DNA from: Chlorobium sp.
GTDB lineage: Bacteria > Bacteroidota > Chlorobiia > Chlorobiales > Chlorobiaceae
Assembly (NCBI GenBank): GCA_026193435.1
Contig: JAPHUN010000234.1
Coordinates: forward strand, 1 to 7,573
DNA length: 7,573 nucleotides
Direction: 5' to 3'
The notes below the pieces were generated by a model. The model saw nothing but the letters and a program-made list of their open reading frames with translations. It was not told where the DNA came from and did not search any database. The translations under genes and the position numbers were made by a program. Of the stretch, positions 1-6,014 are shown in pieces. Numbering within the stretch: position 1 is the stretch's first letter; every line of letters starts with the position of its first letter.

Positions 1-1
1 C

Positions 2-370
2 CAGACCCTTTCAGCGCTTTCACAGGATATGCATCTCAGCGTCAGTACGGTAAATGGCATTATAGACCGCCTTGAACTTCGAGGCATGGTCAGCAGAACC
101 CGATCGATACAGGATCAGCGAAAGGTTGTTCTTTCAATCACACAAGCCGGTATCGATATGCTCAACACCATACCTGAACTGATGCAGGACATCTATGCCC
201 AGGCATTCACCTGTCTCTCTCCGGAAAATCAGGATGCTCTGTCTCAGCTACTGGAGCAACTTGCCGATCATTTTACGCCCACTGAAAAAGAGCAGGGTCA
301 CAACACTGAAATCATTACCAGTAATCATGACTTTATCAGCAACGCAGGAACAGATTATCAACTGCATTGA
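2..370 (+). CDS. MarR-family transcriptional regulator, 3' part (5' end outside window)
   Basis: This is the C-terminal 122 codons of a winged-helix regulator. The reading frame is open from position 2, so the ATG at 29 is internal and not the start. The first visible residues ([19 protein letters not shown]) match helix 2 and the recognition helix of a MarR domain. The wing follows, with the characteristic D-x-R (DQR) near positions 113-121, and then the C-terminal dimerisation helices. The last 25 or so residues are polar and look like a tail. MarR proteins bind DNA as dimers and usually repress their own operon. The next gene, lysine 2,3-aminomutase, starts inside this one, so the two are co-transcribed and probably translationally coupled. 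By analogy with MarR-type regulators of compatible-solute operons (EctR, CosR), it may control the ablAB genes in response to salinity; that role is inference. Family assignment is confident. Confidence 0.85.
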   Translation, partial: QTLSALSQDMHLSVSTVNGIIDRLELRGMVSRTRSIQDQRKVVLSITQAGIDMLNTIPELMQDIYAQAFTCLSPENQDALSQLLEQLADHFTPTEKEQGHNTEIITSNHDFISNAGTDYQLH

Positions 371-1640
371 CAATAATGCAACCTCGTCTCAATGGAAAGA
401 CTGGAAATGGCAGATGCGCCACAGCATCAAGGATCTGGAAACATTTGAAGCCCTGCTTGACGTCAAGCTTTCGGAGAAACAACGCAAGGCATTCGGCAAA
501 GCCGCCGAGAAATTCCCTATCTCAATAACACCGTATTATCTCTCACTGATCAACACTGAAGACATGGAAAATGATCCTGTCTTCCTGCAAAGCGTACCTT
601 CTCCGCTTGAACTGAATATAGTCAAAGGTGATATGTCCGACCCGCTTCATGAAGACTCTGACAGTCCGGCGCCATGTGTAACCCATCGCTATCCGGACAG
701 GGTTCTCCTGCTGGTGAGCAATGTGTGTCCCATGTACTGTCGTCACTGTACCCGAAAACGGAAAGTGGGAGATGAAGACACGATTCCGAAACGGTCAGCT
801 ATTGAACAGGGAATCAAGTATATTCGCAATAATCCGCAAATCCGTGACGTCCTCCTGAGCGGAGGCGACCCCTTTCTTCTCTCCGATGACTACCTGGACT
901 GGATTCTCTGTGAGTTGCGCGGCATCGAGCATGTGGAAATTATCCGAATCGGCACAAGAACGCCGGTTGTGCTTCCCTGCCGTATCACAAGCGATCTGGT
1001 CGCAATCCTGAAAAAGCATCAGCCCGTATGGGTCAATACGCACTTCAATCATTCACGCGAGATAACCCAGTCAGCCCGTAACGCCCTCGGCATGCTTGCT
1101 GACGGAGGAGTTCCTCTCGGAAACCAGACTGTTTTGCTTTCCGGAATCAATGATTGTCCACGCATCATGAAGGCGCTTGTTCACAAACTGGTCAAAAACC
1201 GTGTCCGGCCCTACTACCTCTACCAATGCGATCTTTCGGAAGGGCTCTCCCACTTCAGAACACCGGTAGGCAAGGGGATAGAAATTCTCGAAAGCCTCAT
1301 CGGCCACACCAGCGGATTCTGTGTTCCGACCTATGTCATCGATGCTCCCGGGGGCGGCGGAAAAATACCGGTCATGCCCAACTATCTGATCTCCTGGTCG
1401 ACAAACAAAGTCGTACTGAGAAATTATGAAGGTGTCATCACCACCTACAAGGAACCGGATTCCTATGAACCGACCTTCTGCGACAGGAACTGCGATTCCT
1501 GCGACCTGCTTCTGAAACTGGAAGACGCGGACGAAAGCAAGTCGATCGGCATCGGCCAGCTTCTGTCGGACCATGACCAGACCATCTCGCTGGTACCGTC
1601 GTCAAACGCACGTCATTCACGCCGTAAAAACGGAAAATAA
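327..1640 (+). CDS. ablA: L-lysine 2,3-aminomutase (radical SAM, PLP-dependent)
   Basis: Converts L-lysine to L-beta-lysine, the first step of N-epsilon-acetyl-beta-lysine synthesis. From the ATG at 327 the protein has 437 residues and lines up closely with the Clostridium subterminale enzyme as I remember it, with a nine-residue offset. The radical SAM cluster motif C-x3-C-x2-C is C134, C138 and C141. The PLP lysine is K346 in the PGGGGK motif. The two substrate-lysine-binding aspartates are D302 and D339. The zinc-site cysteines are C277 and the C-terminal C385, C389 and C392, where the usual C-x-C-x2-C spacing is stretched to C-x3-C-x2-C. The start at 327 is chosen because it leaves about 22 residues before the conserved WKDWKWQ segment, as in the clostridial enzyme; the open frame extends to 195 but would add an unrelated N terminus. 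No Shine-Dalgarno is obvious, and the start lies 44 bp inside the MarR gene, so coupling is likely. The symbol kamA is also used. Confidence 0.95.
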   Translation: MTLSATQEQIINCIDNNATSSQWKDWKWQMRHSIKDLETFEALLDVKLSEKQRKAFGKAAEKFPISITPYYLSLINTEDMENDPVFLQSVPSPLELNIVKGDMSDPLHEDSDSPAPCVTHRYPDRVLLLVSNVCPMYCRHCTRKRKVGDEDTIPKRSAIEQGIKYIRNNPQIRDVLLSGGDPFLLSDDYLDWILCELRGIEHVEIIRIGTRTPVVLPCRITSDLVAILKKHQPVWVNTHFNHSREITQSARNALGMLADGGVPLGNQTVLLSGINDCPRIMKALVHKLVKNRVRPYYLYQCDLSEGLSHFRTPVGKGIEILESLIGHTSGFCVPTYVIDAPGGGGKIPVMPNYLISWSTNKVVLRNYEGVITTYKEPDSYEPTFCDRNCDSCDLLLKLEDADESKSIGIGQLLSDHDQTISLVPSSNARHSRRKNGK

Positions 1641-1644
1641 GGAG
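1639..1644 (+). promoter_or_regulatory. Ribosome binding site for ablB
   Basis: AAGGAG lies three bases before the ATG at 1648 and overlaps the ablA stop codon. It decides the ablB start: the open frame extends upstream to 1573, but those codons overlap ablA and have no such signal. Confidence 0.8.
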
Positions 1645-1647
1645 ATT

Positions 1648-2484
1648 ATGATTTCTGACATCACTGAACAGCTCGACGGCGCAACCATACAACACGGTCC
1701 GCTCAGTAACAGAATCTACGTCATGCATCCAGGTGATGCCGACGCGCACCTGTTACCGGAAAAACTCGAACACCTGGCAGAAAAGAACGGTTATACGAAA
1801 ATTATCGCCAAAATACCCGAATCTTCTGCATCGGCGTTTCTGAAAAAGGGGTACAGAACTGAAGCTGAAATACCGGGTTTTTTCAAGGGAAAGGAAACCG
1901 CTCTGTTTCTCGGTCTTTATCTGGACCCTGAACGCGGCAAGACAGATGACCGGGAAGAAATTGAAAAAATCATCGGCCTCACGCGACGTTTCGTACAGAA
2001 AAAAAAAACAGCTGGCACTGAAAGATTTCGTTTTTTCACGTGTCATCCTGAAAACGCAGAAAGGATGAGCCTGCTCTACAAAGCCGTTTTTCCCACCTAC
2101 CCTTTTCCGATAGACAACCCTGAGTACCTTCGCCAGACCATGCTCGCACATGTCGCGTATTTCGGGGTGGAATGCAACGGCGAGCTCATCGCCCTTGCCT
2201 CATCGGAAATGGAGCTGGACGAGAAAAATGTAGAAATGACCGATTTCGCGACCCTTCCCTCATGGCGTGGTCACGGACTGGCTGCCATGCTTCTGCAAAG
2301 TATGGAATCGACGATGCGCGAAAAAGGATTCAAAACAGCCTACACCATTGCCAGAGCTCTTTCGCCCGGCATGAATATCACTTTTGCCAGGGCAGGTTAT
2401 GGCTTCTGCGGAACGCTCATCAATAACACGAATATTTCCGGTGGCATCGAAAGCATGAATGTCTGGTATAAAAGAATCGACTGA
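1648..2484 (+). CDS. ablB: Beta-lysine N6-acetyltransferase (GNAT family)
   Basis: Transfers acetyl from acetyl-CoA to the side-chain amine of beta-lysine, giving N-epsilon-acetyl-beta-lysine, a cytoplasmic compatible solute known from methanogens and also found in some salt-adapted bacteria. The protein has 278 residues, the usual AblB size. Residues 1-110 or so form the AblB-specific N-terminal half. Residues 130-278 are the GNAT domain, with the acetyl-CoA pyrophosphate-binding motif R-x-x-G-x-A at R207-A212 (RGHGLA), followed by the expected amphipathic helix and a C-terminal strand with GYGFCG. It starts 7 bp after ablA with a strong ribosome binding site, so the two form one operon. An A10 run at 1999-2008 encodes KKK (K118-K120) in the linker between the two halves, an odd slippage-prone tract in an otherwise intact frame. 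The ablA-ablB pairing makes the function near certain. Confidence 0.92.
   Translation: MISDITEQLDGATIQHGPLSNRIYVMHPGDADAHLLPEKLEHLAEKNGYTKIIAKIPESSASAFLKKGYRTEAEIPGFFKGKETALFLGLYLDPERGKTDDREEIEKIIGLTRRFVQKKKTAGTERFRFFTCHPENAERMSLLYKAVFPTYPFPIDNPEYLRQTMLAHVAYFGVECNGELIALASSEMELDEKNVEMTDFATLPSWRGHGLAAMLLQSMESTMREKGFKTAYTIARALSPGMNITFARAGYGFCGTLINNTNISGGIESMNVWYKRID
1999..2008 (+). repeat. A10 homopolymer inside ablB
   Basis: Ten consecutive A bases encode three lysines plus the first base of a Thr codon, in the linker between the two halves of AblB. The frame is intact as given. Such runs are prone to polymerase slippage, and also to sequencing error. Confidence 0.9.
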
Positions 2485-2564
2485 AGAGCTTGTTATTGTG
2501 CAAATGTAACTCGAACATTCTTGCAGTTATCATCAGCACAACTATCTTCTTCAGGGGACCTTTA

Positions 2565-2617
2565 GTAAAGCAACAGATAGTGATCGCTGATCGCGTTCAC
2601 ACTGTCTGTTGCTTTGC
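2565..2617. terminator. Long imperfect hairpin between convergent genes, possible bidirectional terminator
   Basis: Left arm 2565-2582 (core AAAGCAACAGATAGTG) pairs with right arm 2600-2617 (core CACTGTCTGTTGCTTT). All positions pair apart from G-U wobbles, around a 17-base loop. It lies between the end of ablB (2484) and the end of the minus-strand gene at 2661, where a two-way terminator is expected. Neither side has a clean U tract, so termination is inferred from position and stem strength; it could also stabilise the ablAB mRNA 3' end. The rest of the 2485-2660 spacer shows nothing I can name. Confidence 0.4.
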
Positions 2618-2660
2618 ATAGAGATATGTCTTTATACAAGAGTACACTTGTCGTCTTCCG

Positions 2661-2918
2661 TCACTCTTTCGTACTGTAGGTTCTGATACTTTCTATCCGG
2701 TTCATATCATAATACGTATTGACTGCATCTCCTGACGCCAACTCCTCGGTCACCCTCAGGAACAGATCGCTGATAAACAGGACAGCGCCGTCATAAATCT
2801 TGCCCTCACCTATCTGAAGACGAACCCCTTTCCTGATTTTGCGTGACATTGTTCCGTGCAGCGGAACAGAAGAATATTCAAGAACTTTCTCCCAGGCCAT
2901 AGAATTATTTTCAGTCAT
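2661..2918 (-). CDS. Small protein of unknown function (85 aa)
   Basis: I do not recognise this protein. From the ATG at 2918 it has 85 residues; the frame can be extended to a TTG at 2951 (96 aa), and another ATG lies at 2900. No start has a clear Shine-Dalgarno. The sequence begins MTENNSMAWEKVLEYSS and contains alternating hydrophobic strands (VRLQIGEGKIYDGAVLFIS, then FLRVTEE), ending in YDMNRIESIRTYSTKE. It looks like a small beta-rich, barrel-like cytoplasmic protein with no membrane segment or signal peptide; an Sm-like or SH3-like fold is a guess from strand pattern only. It is convergent with ablB and divergent from the gene at 3214. The regular strand pattern and sensible codon content argue for a real gene. 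Confidence 0.6.
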   Translation of the reverse strand: MTENNSMAWEKVLEYSSVPLHGTMSRKIRKGVRLQIGEGKIYDGAVLFISDLFLRVTEELASGDAVNTYYDMNRIESIRTYSTKE

Positions 2919-3213
2919 GATCAAAACAATTAAAACGTTAGTAACACACAAGCACCCCCGGCAAGAAACAATAAACTTATTATTTATCTTACAAAAAAGA
3001 CACGGCCTTGTTTTTTAATCAAAAATAAATGTTCTGCCTTATTTTTTACACTTAAGCCGAAATCTGATCGTCCACAGCTTACTCCGGATTCATGCCTGAC
3101 CGGGGTGCGTAGAGAACGGGAACCAATTTCCATAGCAACCGGGTTATCGTAAAGAAATAGCTCACTTTCAGGTTCATATTTTTACAACTTCAACCTTAAG
3201 GGAGAAATCTGCC
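2919..3213. promoter_or_regulatory. AT-rich divergent intergenic region
   Basis: This spacer must carry the promoters of both small flanking genes. The stretch 2968-3052 is strongly AT-rich, with runs of A and T on both strands, and then gives way to a more GC-balanced 3058-3170. I could not pick out a convincing -35/-10 pair for either direction. A clear Shine-Dalgarno, AAGGGAG at 3198-3204, sits nine bases before the ATG at 3214. No open frame of note is present here. Confidence 0.4.
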
Positions 3214-3531
3214 ATGAAAATACCTCACCGCGCATTAGGGATCGTTCGTGAAATAGTTACCGAAATAGGCCATGAAGTAACCTATGCATATGAAGACCTT
3301 ATTTTTTCGGATCATAACGCGTACCTCCTTCAGTTCACTGATACACCTGATACCCTTAACCTGTATTTCAACATTGAACTTTCAGACGAGGATGGCGGAG
3401 CGATTGAAAAAAAACTCAAAGCAGCAGCCGATACCCGACATATGTCCCTTGTGAATAAAGGCCATTACGAGCTTTCCGAAAATGCTGATGATGCTATCGA
3501 TATAAAGTTTTTCAACAAAGAAAACGGATAG
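3214..3531 (+). CDS. Small acidic protein of unknown function (105 aa)
   Basis: I do not recognise this protein. The ATG at 3214 follows AAGGGAG at a good distance, which supports both the start and the gene. The 105 residues have no membrane segment or signal peptide. They predict an N-terminal helix (REIVTEIGHEVTYAYEDL), two strands (AYLLQFTD and LNLYFNIEL), a helix rich in Lys/Ala (GAIEKKLKAAADTRHM), and an acidic C-terminal part (HYELSENADDAIDIKFF). The alternation suggests a compact alpha/beta domain in the cytoplasm. It is transcribed away from the gene at 2661-2918 and ends 21 bp before the convergent MATE gene. No function can be assigned. Confidence 0.65.
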   Translation: MKIPHRALGIVREIVTEIGHEVTYAYEDLIFSDHNAYLLQFTDTPDTLNLYFNIELSDEDGGAIEKKLKAAADTRHMSLVNKGHYELSENADDAIDIKFFNKENG

Positions 3532-3552
3532 TGTGGTTACTATGGAAACAGC

Positions 3553-4905
3553 TTATGCTGCTTCATGAACCACCTTATGAGGCAGCATGAGAGAGAAGAA
3601 ATAGAGAACAAGGATAAAGGTCAGAAACTCTGCGAGAGAAAACGAAACAAAAATCCCTGCATCCCCGAAAAAAACAGGTAGCACAGTCACAAACAGAAGC
3701 GGAAAAACCAGCGTTCTTGAAAAAGCGACAAACGCTGAAGGAAGCGGCTTGTGAATCGCGGTAAAGTACGCACTGAACAGAACATTAAACCCGTTCCACA
3801 CAAACGCGGGCCAGCTTAGAGAAATAAACGCAAGAGTAAGCCTTCTTGTTTCTTCCGTACCATTATCAAGAAACAGGCCTGCAAGCTGTTCCGGAATAAG
3901 AAGAAGCAGGGCCACAAGAGAAAATCCAACGCAACCAACACAAATCATCGCCAGTACAAGAAATCCCTTGATCCGTTCAGGCTTTCTCGATCCGAAGTTC
4001 GTGCTGATAATAGGCTGCAGAGCATCTGAAAAACCATAAATAATAATCTGCTCGGCAAAGAAAAGATAGTGCATTATGGTGAAAGCAGCGACCCCTTCAA
4101 CGCCAAAGCGCCCGATCATAATCCAGTTAAAAACAAGAATGACAACCGCCGCAGAGAGCTGATTGGCAAATTCCGACATACCGTTGTAGGCGACATGTAT
4201 CATTTCCCTCCACTCATGCTGATACCACGAAAACCGCAAAAGGGATTTTTTCGCGAAAAAATGAATCATCAGCACAAGAAAACTGGTAATATTGGCAAGT
4301 CCTGTAGCAAGAGCCGCTCCCTGTAGCCCCATACCCCATGAAGCGACAAAAAGCCAGTCGAAGAAAATATTGACAATCGCCGCGGAAATGATTGCTGCCG
4401 CCGCGAGCAAAGGCTGGCCATCTACCCTGACAAAGAACGAAAGACAGAGACTCACAGGCAGAAAGAACATGAAGAGAAGCAGGATATACAGATATTCATG
4501 AACCAGAGGCGCAAGGATTTCATTTGCCCCAAGCATAACAACAAGCCGATCGATAAACAATAGACCTGAAAACGCAAGCGAAAGCGTTACGAGAGAAACC
4601 GTTATCAGTGTTTTTGAAAAAACGGCGTTGGCCGCGTCTCTGTTCGACTCCCCTATATACTTGCCGCAGCGCACCATCCCCCCGACTGAGAACATCACTG
4701 CTACACCGAGCAGAATACTGAACACCGGCATAATGAGATTGATCGACGCAAGCGCGCTATCCCCCACATAGTTTCCAACGAAAATCCCGTCCACAATACC
4801 TGAAGAAGAAATCGCAAGCATCCCCAGTACGTTGGGTATCGCGTGATAAAAAAACACAGCTACGATATTGCCTTGCAGCATATCGGCAAACCGATCTCTG
4901 CTCAT
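3553..4905 (-). CDS. MATE-family multidrug/toxic compound efflux transporter
   Basis: This is an inner-membrane exporter of 450 residues, the usual MATE length, with about twelve hydrophobic segments in two similar halves. MATE proteins use Na+ or H+ gradients to expel cationic drugs and metabolites. The first membrane segment holds P24 and is followed by VDGIFVGNYVGDSALASIN (residues 38-56), typical of MepA/DinF-like MATE proteins. A second family-like stretch is FVRVDGQPLLAAAAI followed by IVNIFFDWLFV. The start is fixed by AAAGGAGAG at 4911-4919, five bases before the ATG. A good promoter lies at 4967-4995. The gene faces a TetR-type regulator, a standard pump/repressor layout, but that regulator is broken. 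Substrate is unknown. The gene shows no sign of damage. Confidence 0.9.
   Translation of the reverse strand: MSRDRFADMLQGNIVAVFFYHAIPNVLGMLAISSSGIVDGIFVGNYVGDSALASINLIMPVFSILLGVAVMFSVGGMVRCGKYIGESNRDAANAVFSKTLITVSLVTLSLAFSGLLFIDRLVVMLGANEILAPLVHEYLYILLLFMFFLPVSLCLSFFVRVDGQPLLAAAAIISAAIVNIFFDWLFVASWGMGLQGAALATGLANITSFLVLMIHFFAKKSLLRFSWYQHEWREMIHVAYNGMSEFANQLSAAVVILVFNWIMIGRFGVEGVAAFTIMHYLFFAEQIIIYGFSDALQPIISTNFGSRKPERIKGFLVLAMICVGCVGFSLVALLLLIPEQLAGLFLDNGTEETRRLTLAFISLSWPAFVWNGFNVLFSAYFTAIHKPLPSAFVAFSRTLVFPLLFVTVLPVFFGDAGIFVSFSLAEFLTFILVLYFFSLMLPHKVVHEAA
3555..3588. terminator. Hairpin overlapping the 3' end of the MATE gene
   Basis: ATGCTGCTTCAT (3555-3566) pairs with ATGAGGCAGCAT (3577-3588) over 12 bp with one G-U wobble and a ten-base loop. 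It encodes the last residues of the exporter. It lies where transcripts of the convergent gene at 3214-3531 should end, and may act as a terminator or convergent-transcription barrier. There is no U tract on either side, so this role is inference. Confidence 0.35.
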
Positions 4906-4910
4906 TTGAA

Positions 4911-4919
4911 CTCTCCTTT
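4911..4919 (-). promoter_or_regulatory. Ribosome binding site for the MATE gene
   Basis: Read on the minus strand this is AAAGGAGAG, five bases before the ATG at 4905. It is one of the strongest Shine-Dalgarno sites in the window and fixes the start. Confidence 0.8.
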
Positions 4920-4966
4920 GCGGTATTACTCATGTCCTGCAACTCCTTCAGGAATAACCGGCTCAG

Positions 4967-4995
4967 AATATAGCGCAATCAGGCACATTTAACAA
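4967..4995 (-). promoter_or_regulatory. Sigma70-like promoter for the MATE gene
   Basis: On the minus strand, TTGTTA (4995-4990) and TATATT (4972-4967) are separated by exactly 17 bases. This gives a transcript start near 4960 and a leader of about 55 bases. It is a good match to the sigma70 consensus and well placed for the exporter. Confidence 0.6.
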
Positions 4996-5021
4996 TTCCG
5001 GCAAAAACGGATTGTCATCAC

Positions 5022-5049
5022 TTGACATATACCTGAATTGATCGACAAT
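5022..5049 (+). promoter_or_regulatory. Sigma70-like promoter for the broken TetR gene
   Basis: TTGACA (5022-5027), a perfect -35, is followed after 16 bases by GACAAT (5044-5049), a four-of-six -10. It points toward the TetR remnant at 5141. The -10 overlaps the palindrome at 5047-5061, so a bound repressor there would block it. Confidence 0.5.
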
Positions 5050-5061
5050 CCCGACGGGATT
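5047..5061. promoter_or_regulatory. Perfect 15-bp palindrome, candidate TetR operator
   Basis: AATCCCG-A-CGGGATT is a perfect seven-base inverted repeat with a one-base centre. It lies in the spacer between the divergent MATE and TetR-type genes and overlaps the downstream edge of the plus-strand -10. Size, symmetry and place fit a TetR-family operator. A second, looser dyad (ATTGTCATCA at 5011-5020 against TGATCGACAAT at 5039-5049) flanks the -35. Function is inferred. Confidence 0.45.
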
Positions 5062-5140
5062 AAATAGATGCTATTTTCTGATTTTTTTCACGTTCACCCA
5101 ACGGGTTTGTTCACATCAGATGGTTTTCAACGTATAGCAT

Positions 5141-5523
5141 ATGAAAAAGTAAGCTGTCGGCGAACACACAAAACAAACCATTATCAATGCAACAGGGGAA
5201 CTTGCTGCGGAAATGGGGGTTTCCAATGTTTCAACACGCGCAGTCGCCCGACTCGCAAACGAAAACATTGGCAGTATTCACTCTCATTTCGGAGGGGAAA
5301 ATCAGCTCTTTGAGGCAACGGCAAGAGAGGCGACCCGACGGTTCAACGCATACAGCATAAGCCAGGCAATAGAGCCGTTTCTCAACCTCTCGATACACCC
5401 GCCTTACAGAAAGGTGTTTTGCGAACCCTTGTACACCGTGAAACCGGCATTCTTTTCGATCCGGAAAAGACCCGAGAGCACAGAAGTACCGTCCATCATC
5501 TGATTGAGTACAAGGCTCAATGA
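5141..5523 (+). pseudogene. Broken TetR-family repressor, divergent to the MATE gene
   Basis: The frame beginning ATG AAA AAG at 5141 hits TAA at 5150. It then continues with an almost perfect TetR N-terminal DNA-binding domain: helix 1 (TKQTIINATGELAAEMG), then VSTRAVARLANENIGSI as the helix-turn-helix, then HSHFGGENQLFEA. No start codon lies between the stop and the ATG at 5213, which would cut into helix 1, so the DNA-binding domain cannot be made intact. Downstream the same frame ends at 5503 after low-quality sequence. The neighbouring frame from about 5404 to 5523 reads plausibly as a C-terminal TetR helix (VLRTLVHRETGILFDPEK), suggesting a frameshift near 5380-5410. The whole remnant is about 125 codons, against 190-220 for the family, so an internal or C-terminal deletion is likely too. 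It was probably the local repressor of the exporter. TetR identity is fairly sure; the exact lesions are inferred. Confidence 0.7.
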
Positions 5524-5548
5524 AGCGCTATAGCCGGAAAGGAAAAGA

Positions 5549-6010
5549 TCATTGCTTCCGGAAAAACACATTTGATCCGTAAAGAAGAATCGGAAAAGCC
5601 ATGAACAGTATAACCAGATCTCTGAGGATCGTAGAGAGACTAATTTCTTCCTGAAAGCCCAGCAAACTGTCCAGAAACTCAAAACATCCGCAGTCGTGAA
5701 TGATTCCCCTGAGGATATTATTTGATATGCCCGCGATAAAGATGGCAAGAACGACCATAAGTATCAGGGCATTACTTCTTGCAAACACATTCAGCAGCAG
5801 CATCGTCCCGCACAGCAACTCCAGCCATGGTAAAACCACAGCGGTAACAGGGACAAGACTCTGGGGCAGAATCCGGTATTCAGCAATCACCGCGCTGAAA
5901 TGAGCAGGATTGATAATCTTGGAATAACCGGCAAGAATAAAAAGTATTCCAACGATGAATCTCAAAACGGTTATGGTCAATGGACGTGAGAGGAACACAT
6001 GTACTTTCAT
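5549..6010 (-). CDS. MauE/DoxX-like redox-associated membrane protein
   Basis: This 153-residue inner-membrane protein has four predicted helices, near residues 11-32, 55-76, 80-100 and 128-148, the DoxX/MauE layout. The pattern LRFIVGILFILAGYSKIINP at the N terminus is typical of this family. C107 and C109 in the loop motif HDCGCFE form the C-x-C seen in MauE-type members, which are linked to disulfide or thiol redox work outside the cytoplasm. The ATG at 6010 is preferred: the frame extends to 6073, but that stretch overlaps the upstream rhodanese gene. Only four bases separate it from the rhodanese stop, and no good ribosome binding site is seen, so it is probably translated by coupling. 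Its partner is most likely the tethered rhodanese upstream. The exact electron donor or acceptor is unknown. Confidence 0.75.
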   Translation of the reverse strand: MKVHVFLSRPLTITVLRFIVGILFILAGYSKIINPAHFSAVIAEYRILPQSLVPVTAVVLPWLELLCGTMLLLNVFARSNALILMVVLAIFIAGISNNILRGIIHDCGCFEFLDSLLGFQEEISLSTILRDLVILFMAFPILLYGSNVFFRKQ

Positions 6011-6014
6011 TGTT

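Noticed and set aside
195..326. N-terminal extension of lysine 2,3-aminomutase from the ATG at 195
   Set aside because: The extra 44 residues are basic, low quality and entirely inside the MarR gene; known enzymes begin about 20 residues before the WKDWKWQ segment, matching the ATG at 327.
1071..1574. 167-residue minus-strand open frame opposite ablA
   Set aside because: It is a shadow of a strongly conserved enzyme gene, has no recognisable domain, and has no ribosome binding site I can support.
5068..5313. 81-residue plus-strand frame starting in the TetR leader
   Set aside because: After about 27 codons it runs out of frame over the TetR DNA-binding domain and is rich in Cys, Arg and His without a family match. 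It is probably leader plus shadow, although a frameshifted fusion to the TetR frame cannot be fully excluded.
5534..5561. CCGGAA/TTCCGG inverted repeat at the DoxX stop codon as a terminator
   Set aside because: The stem is only six base pairs with a 16-base loop and no U tract on the minus strand; too weak to call.
5404..5748. 114-residue minus-strand frame overlapping the DoxX gene and TetR remnant
   Set aside because: Most of it overlaps the conserved MauE/DoxX gene in another frame, and it shows no domain.
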